The notes under the pieces are model-generated. The model was not told the DNA's origin, made no database searches, and was given only the letters and a program-made list of their open reading frames with translations. Below, in pieces: positions 9,494-18,113 of a stretch of DNA of 64,000 nucleotides. Numbering within the stretch: the stretch's first letter is position 1; each line of letters opens with the position of its first letter. The translations under genes were made by a program, and so were the position numbers. Origin of the DNA: Gluconacetobacter entanii (lineage in GTDB: Bacteria > Pseudomonadota > Alphaproteobacteria > Acetobacterales > Acetobacteraceae); NCBI RefSeq assembly GCF_003206495.1, contig NZ_NKUF01000016.1:1-64000 (forward strand), in the 5' to 3' direction.

Positions 9494-9807
9494 GCAGCGT
9501 GCCACCCCGCCAATGCGCGCGGCATCCCACACGCCGCCATGGCCGGAAGAAAGGTCGTGCGCATCAGGAACTCCATAAGACTGCGACGCGGGAAAAGGAT
9601 CAGGGCACGCAACACCACCAGCAGGCCGGGCGATAGTAGGATGCGCCAATCCGGTTACGCAACACATCCGCACGGCCTGCCAAAATCATTCAGAAGTTTT
9701 TGGTGAAGCTTTTTTCAAAAAGCTTCAGAAGACGCCGCCTTTTTGAAAAAAGGCGGCACCCAAAAACTTTTACTAATTATATCAATTGGTTATTTTTGGA
9801 TACGCAC
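9494..9807. other. Intergenic region between nadK and hisC
   Basis: About 200 bases of ordinary GC-rich sequence upstream of nadK followed by repeat copy 4. No convincing small gene or promoter was recognised. The frame opposite and upstream of nadK is open but has no recognisable protein character. Confidence 0.5.
9694..9772 (+). repeat. Two-hairpin intergenic repeat, copy 4
   Basis: Full copy with the GCCGCC/GGCGGC form of hairpin 2. It lies 35 bases past the hisC stop and upstream of nadK, both leftward genes. It is followed by a short AT-rich tail (ATTATATCAAT) also seen after copy 2. Confidence 0.9.
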
Positions 9808-10926
9808 TCATCCCAGCACTTCGGCCAGATGCTTCAGGAACCGCTCGTTATCCTCCGGCAGGCCGATGCTGACCCTGATCCAGTTCTCGAACCCCGCTTC
9901 CTTCCACGGCTTGACGATCACCCCATGGCGCAGCAATGCGCCCGCCACGTCCATGGCATCACGCGGGGTACGGAAAAACACGAAATTGGTGTGGGTGGTG
10001 GCAACGAACAGGCCCATGGCACGCAGGGCGGCCGCCATGCGCGCACGCGACGCCACCGTGCGGGCCACGCAGGCACGCATATGCTCCGGGTCCGTCAGGG
10101 CGACGGTGGCCATTTCCTGCGCGGGCATGGTGGTGTTGAACGTGTCGCGCACGGTCTCCAGCACCGAGGCGACCTCCGCCGAGGAGGCAAGCGCATAGCC
10201 GATCCGCAGGGCGGCAAGGCCATAGGCCTTGGAGAATGTGCGCAGGCACAGCCACGGACGCCCCTGTTCACGCAGGATGGCGCTGGCATCGGGATACTCA
10301 CCATCGGTTTCGGCATATTCGCGATAGGCCTCGTCCACCACCACCAGCGTCCGGGGCGGACATGCCGCGATGACCCGGCGCAGGGCATCCGCCGTCATCA
10401 TGCAGCCAACGGGGTTGGAGGGGTTGGAGAAGATCAGGACCTTGGTGGGATGCGACAGGGCGCGGCACAGGCCGTCGATATCGAACTCCTCCCCCGCCGT
10501 AACCGGCACCGCATCAACCACCGCCCCCATCAGCAGCGGATGGATTTCATGCAGGCCGAAGGCAGGGCGCACCGTCACCACCCGATCCCCCGGCGACAGG
10601 AACCCCTCCGCGATCATGCGGATGATCTGTTCCGACCCGTTGCCGATCACCACCTGTCCGGGCGCGATGTCATTGAACCGCGCGATCCCTTCGCGCAGGC
10701 GGGTGGCACCGGCATCGGGATAGCGGAAAAGGCGGTGCGCCAGCGCCGGCCACTGCCGCAGCACCTCCGGCGAGGGACCATACGGGTTTTCGTTGCTGCC
10801 AAGCTTGCTGATCCGTGACACGCCAAACTTTCGCTTCACGGCCTCTTCGGACAGGCCCGCGTTATAGCGGGGCAGCGTCCTGACTTCGGGGCGGCAGAGG
10901 GTCTGGTGGTCAATCGTCTCCGGCAT
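9808..10926 (-). CDS. hisC: Histidinol-phosphate aminotransferase
   Basis: PLP enzyme of fold type I that converts imidazole-acetol phosphate to histidinol phosphate with glutamate; in alphaproteobacteria it often also acts on aromatic amino acids. The 372 residues show SNENPYGPSP near 44, GNGSEQIIRM near 95, SNPSNPVG (168-175), VVVDEAYREY (Asp198, Tyr201) and TFSKAYGLAALRIGY with the PLP lysine Lys233 and Arg241. Length and order are normal. It lies alone here rather than in a his operon. The nearest gene of related function is the prephenate dehydrogenase family gene at 51.2 kb. Confidence 0.93.
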   Translation of the reverse strand: MPETIDHQTLCRPEVRTLPRYNAGLSEEAVKRKFGVSRISKLGSNENPYGPSPEVLRQWPALAHRLFRYPDAGATRLREGIARFNDIAPGQVVIGNGSEQIIRMIAEGFLSPGDRVVTVRPAFGLHEIHPLLMGAVVDAVPVTAGEEFDIDGLCRALSHPTKVLIFSNPSNPVGCMMTADALRRVIAACPPRTLVVVDEAYREYAETDGEYPDASAILREQGRPWLCLRTFSKAYGLAALRIGYALASSAEVASVLETVRDTFNTTMPAQEMATVALTDPEHMRACVARTVASRARMAAALRAMGLFVATTHTNFVFFRTPRDAMDVAGALLRHGVIVKPWKEAGFENWIRVSIGLPEDNERFLKHLAEVLG

Positions 10927-11013
10927 TGTCTGTCCTGTTCCGTTCAGTGCCCGTGCGTCGGGCGGAAATGTGCGTAAACCCCGGTGCGGCCGGGAACGTG
11001 GCGGCCCCGCCCG

Positions 11014-12387
11014 TCAGGCGGCCTGCCGCCGGGCGGCGCGCTGCCGCTGCCCGCGATAGAGCAGCACATAGACCACCGTGGTGACTATCAGGCTGACCAG
11101 CCACGAGATATCAACCCCATACAGGTAGGGCAGCAGGAAGCCGGTATACAGGTCATTTTTCAGGAACGGCAGTTCCACCACAACACCCACGACATAGGAC
11201 GCCACGGCCGGCATGTTGAAATAGCCATAGCACCCGCCATCGGCACGGAAGAAGGAGGCGACGTCATATTCCCCATGGCGCAGCAGATAGTAATCCGTAA
11301 GGTTGATGGCCGTCCACGGCACGATGACCGCCATGAGGATGTCGAGGAACGCGGCATAGGATTTCATGAAATTGGCGCTCATGCCGAACGCCATCACCAG
11401 CGCCAGCGTCACGAGGCACAATGTCACCACGACACGGCTGATCATCGCCGGGCGCCAGTCGGGCCAGAAGGTCTGCACCACCGTGATGGTCGAAAGCGCG
11501 CCGCAATACACCCCCATTGCATTGCCCAGCGTGATCGCCAGCGACAGCACCACCAGCACGATGCCCGCGCCCCCGCCACACAGGCGCGCCAGCGCCTCCA
11601 CCGTGGTCAGGTCCGACCACTGGCACGCCAGCACGATGCCCAGCATCATCGGCAGGATGGTGCCAAGGACCGTGCCCGCATAGGTCGCAAGGAACGTGTT
11701 GCGCACGGAAGCGGCGCTGTTGGGCAGGTAGCGCGACGAGTCCGAGACATAGGGCGCATATGCCACCTGCCACAGGGCGGAGACGGAAAACGCACTGAAT
11801 ATCCCCGCGACCGAGCCATGCATGTCCATCAGCATCCCGCCCGAAAACCGCCACAGCCCCAGCCCGATGCACACAAGGACCACGCCCCCGGCCAGCCAGC
11901 TTACGACCTTGGAGATCACATGGATCGCGCGGTATCCCATGCAGCACGGCACGAGACTTACGATCGCGATGGTCAGCACGCCGACCGTGCGGTTCAGGCC
12001 GGGCATCGCCTGCACCAGCGCCTGCCCCCCCACGACATAGTTGGACGCGGCAAAGCCGACATACATGATGATCACCAGGATCACGATCGGCACCGCGCCA
12101 TAGGACCCGAACTGTCCCCTGCTCTGCACCATCTGCGGCACGCCAAGCATCGGCCCCTGCGCCGCATGCAGCGCCATGAACACCGCGCCCACCATGTTGC
12201 CCGCCACCGCCGCCAGCAGGGACCACCCGAACGACAGCCCGAAGACCGTCGGCCCCAGCGCGCCGGTGACAACCGTCAGCAGGGTCATGTTGGTGCTGAA
12301 CCAGACGCTGAAGAGATCGCTGACACGGCCATAACGCTGGTCTTCGGGTATCTGATAGATCGTATGCGACTCAAACGTCGTGGCCAT
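11014..12387 (-). CDS. NCS1-family nucleobase/cytosine permease
   Basis: Inner-membrane importer of the nucleobase:cation symporter-1 family (purine, cytosine, hydantoin or thiamine-type substrates). The 457-residue protein has about twelve hydrophobic segments. The N terminus matches the family pattern (IPEDQRYGRVSDLFSVWFSTNM near 14-35, then GALGPTVFGLSFGWSLLAA). A late TDYYLLRHGEYD motif at about 355-366 is typical of CodB/PucI-like proteins. Substrate cannot be assigned from sequence. It is leftward, 87 bases upstream of hisC; no catabolic partner gene is adjacent. Confidence 0.85.
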   Translation of the reverse strand: MATTFESHTIYQIPEDQRYGRVSDLFSVWFSTNMTLLTVVTGALGPTVFGLSFGWSLLAAVAGNMVGAVFMALHAAQGPMLGVPQMVQSRGQFGSYGAVPIVILVIIMYVGFAASNYVVGGQALVQAMPGLNRTVGVLTIAIVSLVPCCMGYRAIHVISKVVSWLAGGVVLVCIGLGLWRFSGGMLMDMHGSVAGIFSAFSVSALWQVAYAPYVSDSSRYLPNSAASVRNTFLATYAGTVLGTILPMMLGIVLACQWSDLTTVEALARLCGGGAGIVLVVLSLAITLGNAMGVYCGALSTITVVQTFWPDWRPAMISRVVVTLCLVTLALVMAFGMSANFMKSYAAFLDILMAVIVPWTAINLTDYYLLRHGEYDVASFFRADGGCYGYFNMPAVASYVVGVVVELPFLKNDLYTGFLLPYLYGVDISWLVSLIVTTVVYVLLYRGQRQRAARRQAA

Positions 12388-12766
12388 GGGCGCAGCCCCC
12401 CTTCATTCTCTCGACGAAACAGCACACCAATGCCACGGCAACCGCATCAATGGCTTTTTTCCGTTTCGATGTCCGTTATGAAGACATCACGCCCGAAAGC
12501 AATATCGCGTATGCCGGTATGGCCCGATGCCGCACGAAGTAAAGCCCGCACGCACCACCCGTCACACATTGGCGTGAAGGAACCCATCCCGGTGCGCCCG
12601 GACCGCAATGCGGGGGGGAACAGGACACCGATGGCGCGCGGGATGCCACGGAAAGGCGCCGGGGAGACGGGACACAGGGGGAATATGCAATTCAGCCTAC
12701 CGGTTTTGCAATCTCGCGCTGCCCTTCCATCCTGCTATGATTTCCCTCACGGGCGTGTGAGAACAG
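12388..12766. other. Intergenic region upstream of the NCS1 permease
   Basis: Divergent spacer between the permease start and the 12779 gene. It contains an unconvincing 30-codon frame (12450-12542) and no repeat copy. No operator or riboswitch fold was recognised by eye. Confidence 0.4.
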
Positions 12767-12778
12767 GTGGAGAAGCAC

Positions 12779-13387
12779 GTGAGCCAGACATGGGGCGATT
12801 TTCAGGCCGTCGTACAGCTATCGGCGGGACTGAATGTTGCCATCCTCAGCTTTGTGGATATCAGCCTGCCCGCCATAAAGGAACGGCGGCGCACCTTCGC
12901 CAAGGCGCAGCAGGAACTCGACATGCACCGCACCGCGCCGGGCAAGGTCACCAGTGCGGCACAGCTTGAGCATGACTGCCAGGTGGAGGAGATGAACGAA
13001 AAGCTCTACCTGCTGTGGCAACAGTCCCTTGCATTCAGCAACGAGGAGGATTCCCTGATCCATTATACCGGGGTCCTCGGCTTCCTTGGCGCGGCACTCA
13101 GCCTCGTGCTGCTGTGGTATTCGGCGCAGTGTTACGACAGCGTCATCAGCGTGACGGGCAAGGCGGTGATCGCGCTGTCGTTCTGCTCCCTGATCGGGAC
13201 GTTCGTCATCAATTTCATGACGGCCTCCCAGGCGGGGGTCTATACCAAGAAATGCAACCAGATCCGGCAGGAAATGCACCAGACGCTGGGGATCGCCCCG
13301 GCATCCGCATCGGCAGCATCCGCGGCATCACCCGACGCCGCCCCGCACACCGTCCCGACACCGTCCACGGACGACACCGCGGCCTGA
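12779..13387 (+). CDS. Hypothetical two-TM membrane protein
   Basis: No family recognised. The 202-residue product has a long helical N-terminal half (about 1-85) with many charged residues and coiled-coil character (KERRRTFAKAQQELDMHR). Two hydrophobic segments follow (about 95-120 and 128-150), then a low-complexity Ala/Ser/Pro/Thr tail. The arrangement suggests a helical hairpin anchored in the inner membrane. The start is a GTG at 12779, chosen because AGGTGGAG sits correctly in front of it; a GTG at 12767 lies inside that ribosome-binding site and would add four residues. Confidence 0.6.
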   Translation: MSQTWGDFQAVVQLSAGLNVAILSFVDISLPAIKERRRTFAKAQQELDMHRTAPGKVTSAAQLEHDCQVEEMNEKLYLLWQQSLAFSNEEDSLIHYTGVLGFLGAALSLVLLWYSAQCYDSVISVTGKAVIALSFCSLIGTFVINFMTASQAGVYTKKCNQIRQEMHQTLGIAPASASAASAASPDAAPHTVPTPSTDDTAA

Positions 13388-13402
13388 CCAGAAAATGTCT
13401 GG

Positions 13403-13434
13403 CGACACCGACTTTTTTCAGAAATGCGGTGTCG
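13403..13434. terminator. Possible bidirectional terminator hairpin
   Basis: Perfect 8-base inverted repeat CGACACCG...CGGTGTCG with a 16-base loop between the convergent ends of the hypothetical membrane protein and the SDR gene. The loop carries a T-run and an A-rich stretch follows. The stem is short, so confidence is modest. Confidence 0.4.
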
Positions 13435-13458
13435 GAAAACCTTTATGACCTTACACCA

Positions 13459-14217
13459 TCAGACATGCTGGCCGCCATTGATATGGATTTCCGATCCATT
13501 GACGTAGGACGACGCCTGCATGCACAGGAAATAGATCGTCTCCGCCACCTCCATGGGATTGCCAAGGCGGCGCATCGGCACGCCGGTCGCCACCAGCGTA
13601 TCGGTGCCCGCCGACAGGATGGAGGTATCAATCTCCCCCGGTGCGATCGCATTCGCCCGCACGCCACGCCCGCCGAATTCATGCGCCATTTCACGGGTCA
13701 GCGCCGCAAGCGCCGCCTTGGACGCGGCATAGGCCACGCCGGCGAACGGATGCACGCGCGAACCGGCGATGGAGGTGACATTGACGATCGCCCCGCGCGC
13801 GCGTTCCAGTTCGGGCATCAGCGCACGCGCCAGAAGCGCCGTTGACACAAGGTTCACATTCAGCACCTGCGTCCACAGCGCCGCGTCGGTGCGCATCACG
13901 CCAAGGCGCGCGCCTTCCGGCCCCTTTGGTGAAATCCCGGCATTGTTGACAAGGGCATGGAGCCTGCCATTGCCAAGGCACCGCCGCACGGCGGCCACAA
14001 GGTCGGGGATGGCGTCAAGGTCGGCAAGGTCCGCCTGGATATGGCCATCGCCCGCCGCACGCCACGGGCACAGGGGGGAGAATTCCTGCCGCGATACCGT
14101 CAGCACCCGCCATCCGCGTTCCTGGAACAGCTTGACAGTGGCATGGCCAATCCCGCGACTGGCCCCGGTCAGGAGCAGGGCGGGAGGTTCCGCATCGTCC
14201 TCATGCCGCATCGGCAT
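13459..14217 (-). CDS. Short-chain dehydrogenase/reductase
   Basis: Classical SDR oxidoreductase using NAD(P)H; substrate unknown. Taking the start at 14217 gives 252 residues with LLTGASRGIG (15-24), LVNNAGIS (89-96), the catalytic Ser149 and the YxxxK pair Tyr163/Lys167. It ends with the usual substrate-loop and C-terminal pattern (AIAPGEIDTSI, NGSEIHINGG). SRQ after the second strand hints at NADP(H). In-frame ATGs at 14304 and 14358 would add an N-terminal extension of 29 or 47 residues; none of the starts has a strong ribosome-binding site, so the start is uncertain. Confidence 0.85.
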   Translation of the reverse strand: MPMRHEDDAEPPALLLTGASRGIGHATVKLFQERGWRVLTVSRQEFSPLCPWRAAGDGHIQADLADLDAIPDLVAAVRRCLGNGRLHALVNNAGISPKGPEGARLGVMRTDAALWTQVLNVNLVSTALLARALMPELERARGAIVNVTSIAGSRVHPFAGVAYAASKAALAALTREMAHEFGGRGVRANAIAPGEIDTSILSAGTDTLVATGVPMRRLGNPMEVAETIYFLCMQASSYVNGSEIHINGGQHV

Positions 14218-14414
14218 GGTGTCTTCGCGGACCGGATCCTCCGCCGGGCGCGCATGCCCCGTGAATGGACAACCCGGATTACCAGTCGCTTGCGTATCGG
14301 TCATACCGGTATTGATACAATGCGGCACAGGGGCAATGGAAATGAATTCAGCCCACACGCCTTCATTTGATACATAAGGGGATATCCGGTCATAACATAT
14401 TGATAAATAAAATA

Positions 14415-14495
14415 AAAATTACCGGTCGCCGCCTTTCCCCAAAAAGACGGCGTCTTTCGAAGCTTTTTCGATCAACAGCTTCACCAGAAACTCCT
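14415..14495 (-). repeat. Two-hairpin intergenic repeat, copy 5 (degenerate)
   Basis: Recognisable but eroded copy between the divergent SDR and amidase starts. The hairpin 2 arms are kept (CGCCGCC/GACGGCG), hairpin 1 has lost part of its second arm, and the outer arms are mutated. The surrounding 14,370-14,420 stretch is AT-rich and probably holds the promoters of both genes. Confidence 0.75.
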
Positions 14496-14596
14496 GACCG
14501 ATTTACGCACTGTTCCACACAGTGGGGGGACATTTACCGCCACGGGGCTTTGGATTACGCTGACGACCGGCCAACACAGACCGACATGGACAGATC

Positions 14597-15394
14597 ATGC
14601 TGAAAGTCGCCCTTGGACAGTTCGCCGTTTCCCCGAAATGGGAAACCAACCTGGAGCACATCCTTGGCCTGATCCGGCAGGCAGCGGCGGAGAAGGCCGG
14701 GCTTCTGGTCCTGCCCGAAGGGATCCTTGCGCATGACATCGCCGATCCCGACATCATCGCCAGGACCGCGCAGCCACTTGATGGTCCGTTCATGTCGCGC
14801 CTCCTGCATGAAAGCCGGGATGTGGACACGACCATCATGGGATGCCTGCATGTGCCGGATGGGCAGGGACGCCATTACAATACGCTGGTCGTGCTCCACC
14901 GGGGGAAAATCATCGCGCAGTACAGGAAGCTTCACCTGTATGACGCCTTCGCCGTGCAGGAATCGCGCAATGTGACACCGGGTCAGGACATTCCGCCGAT
15001 CATTGATGTGGCAGGGTTCCGGCTTGGGCTGATGACCTGTTATGACGTGCGCTTTCCCGAACTGGCGCGGCGACTGGCGCTGGATGGGGCCGATGCGCTG
15101 GTGCTGCCCGCCGCATGGGTGCGCGGCCCGCTCAAGGAGGAGCACTGGAAGGTGCTGGTCACCGCGCGGGCGCTGGAAAACACGTGCTACATGATTGCCG
15201 TCAGCGAATGCGGCAACCGCAATATCGGATCGAGCATGGTTGTGGACCCGCTGGGCGTGGCCATCGTGCAGGCGGGGGAAGCCCCGACCCTGACATTCTG
15301 CACCATTTCGCATGAGCGTATCGCACATGCCCGCCGGATTGTCCCCGTCCTGCAGAACCGCCGGTTCGGCACGCCGGAACTGCGGCAGGACTGA
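14597..15394 (+). CDS. Carbon-nitrogen hydrolase (nitrilase superfamily, Nit/YbeM-like amidase)
   Basis: Amidase of the nitrilase superfamily. The catalytic triad is visible as Glu41 (VLPEG), Lys111 (QYRKLHLYD) and Cys148 (MTCYDVRFPE), and the length (265) fits. The KLHLYD, YDVRFPELAR and DPLG elements resemble the branch that hydrolyses deaminated glutathione (Nit1/YbeM) or omega-amides, a metabolite-repair role, so that is the best guess. It is a single gene between two repeat copies. Confidence 0.85.
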   Translation: MLKVALGQFAVSPKWETNLEHILGLIRQAAAEKAGLLVLPEGILAHDIADPDIIARTAQPLDGPFMSRLLHESRDVDTTIMGCLHVPDGQGRHYNTLVVLHRGKIIAQYRKLHLYDAFAVQESRNVTPGQDIPPIIDVAGFRLGLMTCYDVRFPELARRLALDGADALVLPAAWVRGPLKEEHWKVLVTARALENTCYMIAVSECGNRNIGSSMVVDPLGVAIVQAGEAPTLTFCTISHERIAHARRIVPVLQNRRFGTPELRQD

Positions 15395-15414
15395 AAAACA
15401 GTCCCACACAGAAC

Positions 15415-15494
15415 AAAAGTTTTTGGTGAAGCTTTTTCCAAAAAGCTTCAAGGAGCGCCGCATTTTTGAAAAAAGGCGGCCCCCCAAAACTCCT
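15415..15494 (+). repeat. Two-hairpin intergenic repeat, copy 6
   Basis: Nearly full copy 20 bases after the amidase stop. Hairpin 2 has one base change in its first arm (GCCGCATTTTT) so its stem is weakened, and the right outer arm is altered (CCAAAACTCCTG). Confidence 0.85.
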
Positions 15495-15639
15495 GTCACT
15501 TCATAACGGCAGCATTTCAGCCCGCATCCACGGACACGCGGGCGTTTCCTTTTGCATTGACATCATGTTCACGGGCCAATAAGGAACGATACGGGTTCGT
15601 TCAATAAGAAGGAGCCCAACCTGACGGGACCCGCATGTC

Positions 15640-16098
15640 ATGAAATTTCCCAGCCCCCTCTACCTGTATGCCCTGATGACCCCCCTGTTCCTTGGCACCG
15701 CGGCACACGCACAATGCGCCCGCAGCGATGCCGTGATCGACATGTCCGCCCATCAGGTCGGCGCGGGCATCGGATATCTGTGGGGACATGGCACCCTGTC
15801 GGATGGCGCGCATAGCTATCGCTTCACCGTGCGCGGTGGCGGCGCGCTCAGCCTTGGCGGCGTTTCCCTGTCGGGACGTGGATGCGTGCGCAACCTGGCA
15901 CGGGTGCAGGATTTCAATGGCACGTACTGGACCGTTGGCGGCACGGCCACCATGAATCACGGAACGGCAGGTATCGTCATGGAAAATGGCAAGGGCACGG
16001 ATATCGATTTCCATGCCCGGACACATGGGGCGCAACTGTCGGGTCAGGTCTCGCGGCTTTCCTTCCGCCTGCTGGAAACACAACCCCCCGTCCCCTGA
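15640..16098 (+). CDS. Small secreted protein of unknown function
   Basis: The 152-residue product begins with a clear signal peptide (hydrophobic residues 8-20, predicted cleavage after AHA at about residue 24), so it is likely periplasmic. Two cysteines in the mature part (about 26 and 86) could form a disulfide. GAGIGYLWGHGTLSDGAHSY near 42-61 vaguely resembles the EipA/DUF1134 and related small beta-barrel envelope proteins, but this is not firm. The ATG is preceded by an AT-poor leader without a strong ribosome-binding site. Confidence 0.65.
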   Translation: MKFPSPLYLYALMTPLFLGTAAHAQCARSDAVIDMSAHQVGAGIGYLWGHGTLSDGAHSYRFTVRGGGALSLGGVSLSGRGCVRNLARVQDFNGTYWTVGGTATMNHGTAGIVMENGKGTDIDFHARTHGAQLSGQVSRLSFRLLETQPPVP

Positions 16099-16206
16099 CG
16101 CGCACCCGCACGACACGGGGAACGGGCCCTTCATGGTGCCTCACGTCCGTCCCGTGCTATGTCGCGTGACAGACGTGACCGACCGCGCGCTGCTGGGGGA
16201 TGAAAC

Positions 16207-16863
16207 ATGGCTGACGTACCACCAAGGCCGCCACATACGGGTGGGCGCCCGACGCCGGAAGGATCGGCGCAGCTTGATCGGCATGTCCTTGAGGTGGCAA
16301 CAGCACTTTTCATAGAACAGGGGTTTGCCGCGACCTCCCTTGAACGGATCGCCCGTGTCGCGGGATGCAGCAAGGCAAGCCTGTACCGCCGCCATGCCTC
16401 CAAGGAAGACCTGTTTACGGCCGTGGTCGCCGCACGCGGGCGGCTTCTGCTCGAAGAAACCACCGCCATGGAGGCAATGCCGAAAAACCCGCTGGAGGCG
16501 ATGCGCGAAATCACACATTTCTTCCTCGATTTCATGCTGCGCCCGGAAACGCTGGAGGCCTACCGCATCGTCATTGCCGACGGCCACCGCATCCCCAGTG
16601 TTGTCGAGGGGATGATGAAGGACATTGCCGGACCGTTCATGGCAACCATTGGCCGCCTCCTCCGCGCGGCGGAGGAGGCGGGACAGATCCGCGCCACCGA
16701 CCACGAGGAAACGACGCGGGTCCTGATGAGCCTGGTGCTGGGCTGGCCCCTGCAGAACACCATGCTGCGCCAGAACAGGCTGCATGATCCCCTGGTCCGC
16801 GCGCGCTTTTTCGACCGGGCCTGGCAGATTTTCATATGCGGGATCAGCACCACGACCCGATAG
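16207..16863 (+). CDS. TetR/AcrR family transcriptional regulator
   Basis: One-component repressor. The 218-residue product has an N-terminal TetR helix-turn-helix (GFAATSLERIARVAGCSKASLYRRHASKEDLF, described as residues about 40-70) and a C-terminal ligand-binding/dimer domain of about 130 residues whose ligand cannot be guessed. The start is supported by GGGGGATGAAAC just upstream. No transporter or enzyme is adjacent in the same direction. An inverted repeat at 16924-16942, between this gene and the next regulator, is a candidate target for it. Confidence 0.88.
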   Translation: MADVPPRPPHTGGRPTPEGSAQLDRHVLEVATALFIEQGFAATSLERIARVAGCSKASLYRRHASKEDLFTAVVAARGRLLLEETTAMEAMPKNPLEAMREITHFFLDFMLRPETLEAYRIVIADGHRIPSVVEGMMKDIAGPFMATIGRLLRAAEEAGQIRATDHEETTRVLMSLVLGWPLQNTMLRQNRLHDPLVRARFFDRAWQIFICGISTTTR

Positions 16864-16923
16864 GGCAAAACCGGTACGCCAGCCTGCCCGTTCCCGACGG
16901 ATGGATTACGATGATATGTTGAG

Positions 16924-16942
16924 ATACGATACCGTTTCGTAT
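16924..16942. promoter_or_regulatory. Candidate operator (ATACGA-N7-TCGTAT)
   Basis: Perfect 6-base inverted repeat with 7-base spacer, 60 bases after the TetR-family gene and 150 bases before the Crp/Fnr-family gene, followed by an AT-rich stretch (ATATATAAAG) that could be a -10 region. Palindromes of this size suit TetR dimers. The link to the TetR gene is an inference from position. Confidence 0.4.
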
Positions 16943-16984
16943 ATATAAAGCGTCACAGGCTGCCTACCTCACCCGGAGCCATGA

Positions 16985-16998
16985 TTGATGAGGATCAT
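16985..16998. promoter_or_regulatory. FNR-type box (TTGAT-GAGG-ATCAT)
   Basis: Matches the FNR/FixK consensus TTGAT-N4-ATCAA with one mismatch, 99 bases upstream of the Crp/Fnr-family gene. That regulator keeps the E-x-x-S-R recognition pattern that reads TTGAT, so autoregulation is plausible. Confidence 0.45.
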
Positions 16999-17096
16999 CG
17001 GGATCAATGCGAAGCAGGGGAAAAGGCCGGCGCGCAGGATGTTGAATCCGAAAATACAAGTACATACCATGCTTTATAACCAGACAGGCATTCACG

Positions 17097-17744
17097 ATGT
17101 TCGGTGATTTCAGACTTGATGAGCAGGAGCGTGACGCATTAAACGCCATTTCCTCCAAGATCCACAAACCGGCGAAATGCCGCATCTATGCGCAGGATGA
17201 ACCTGCACGTTATCTCTACATCATCCGTTCCGGCGCTGTCCGGCTGGAATACCAGCGGGAGGACGGCCGCAACCAGATCTTTGCGTTCCTGTGGTCGGAC
17301 AACATGTTCGGCACGACCGAAAATGGGCTGTACCGTGCCTCCGCCGTGACGCTGATCGACACGTACCTTTTCCAGATCCCGTATCCCGCGCTCCGCACAC
17401 TGATTGAATCCCGCCCGCGTATCCAGGCGCTGTTCCTGCAACATGCCCTGAAATACACCAAGGCGACCGAACGCCATGTCCTGCTGGCCACCTGTTCGCT
17501 GGTGACGAAACGGCTTGCGGGGTTCCTGCTTGAATGCAGCAAGCAGGCCGATTTCTTTGACCGGCATTCACATATCCTGACCCTTGCGATGGATCGCAAG
17601 GACATTGCCGACTATCTTGGCATCGCGCTTGAAACAACGAGCCGTACGCTCAAGGTTCTCGAAGACATGGACCTGATCAAGCGCCTGTCGTCGCAGCGGA
17701 TGCAGATCAATACGGAACAGATCCGGATGATGATGTCGCGTTGA
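17097..17744 (+). CDS. Crp/Fnr family transcriptional regulator (no iron-sulfur cysteines)
   Basis: The 215-residue protein has an N-terminal cyclic-nucleotide-binding-like beta-roll (about 20-125) and a C-terminal winged helix. The recognition region DRKDIADYLGIALETTSRTL (about 176-195) keeps the Glu, Ser and Arg that FNR and FixK use to contact TTGAT. The N-terminal Cys cluster of FNR is missing, so it is not an oxygen-sensing [4Fe-4S] protein; it is nearer FixK/NnrR-type regulators and its signal is unknown. It lies 370 bases upstream of, and in the same direction as, the D-threonine-aldolase-like operon, which it may control. Confidence 0.88.
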   Translation: MFGDFRLDEQERDALNAISSKIHKPAKCRIYAQDEPARYLYIIRSGAVRLEYQREDGRNQIFAFLWSDNMFGTTENGLYRASAVTLIDTYLFQIPYPALRTLIESRPRIQALFLQHALKYTKATERHVLLATCSLVTKRLAGFLLECSKQADFFDRHSHILTLAMDRKDIADYLGIALETTSRTLKVLEDMDLIKRLSSQRMQINTEQIRMMMSR

Positions 17745-18113
17745 GTGGTTGAAAATCTACTTCCAGAGGATTTTTTAAATTCATCGTTCTTCTGAAGATT
17801 TTTGTAAAAAGCTTCACCAAAAACTTTTAAATGGTTTACGGCTTTCCGCGCGAAAGCCGTTGCTTCCTTTTTGCCTGTAACGGGGATGGCATGACTGTCG
17901 GGCGGGCTGCCTCGCAGGACGCAATGACAACCATGGAACATGAAAATAAAAGCGGCCCCTCACCATCCCGACATCACGCAAGGCATGCATTTTATACTTT
18001 TTTCGTGACGGTTAACAATTTTACACGACTTCAAATCGGGATTATGTTTCGACATGGTTATTTATCGGTAACGGCCGGTGGGCAAGCCCATCCGCCTGAA
18101 ACGCGGGAAGACG
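17745..18113. other. Intergenic region before the amino-acid catabolic operon
   Basis: Contains partial repeat copy 7 at its left end, then about 280 bases that end in an AT-rich stretch (17,990-18,065). That stretch probably contains the operon promoter. I saw no clear TTGAT-N4-ATCAA site in it. Confidence 0.4.
17785..17830 (-). repeat. Two-hairpin intergenic repeat, copy 7 (partial)
   Basis: Only the hairpin 1 half and the outer arm remain (GAAGATTTTTGTAAAAAGCTTCACCAAAAA region). Hairpin 2 has been replaced by unrelated AT-rich sequence. Confidence 0.7.

Noticed and set aside
12450-12542. Possible 30-residue peptide gene
   Set aside because: No ribosome-binding site, no conserved feature, and short frames of this size are expected by chance.
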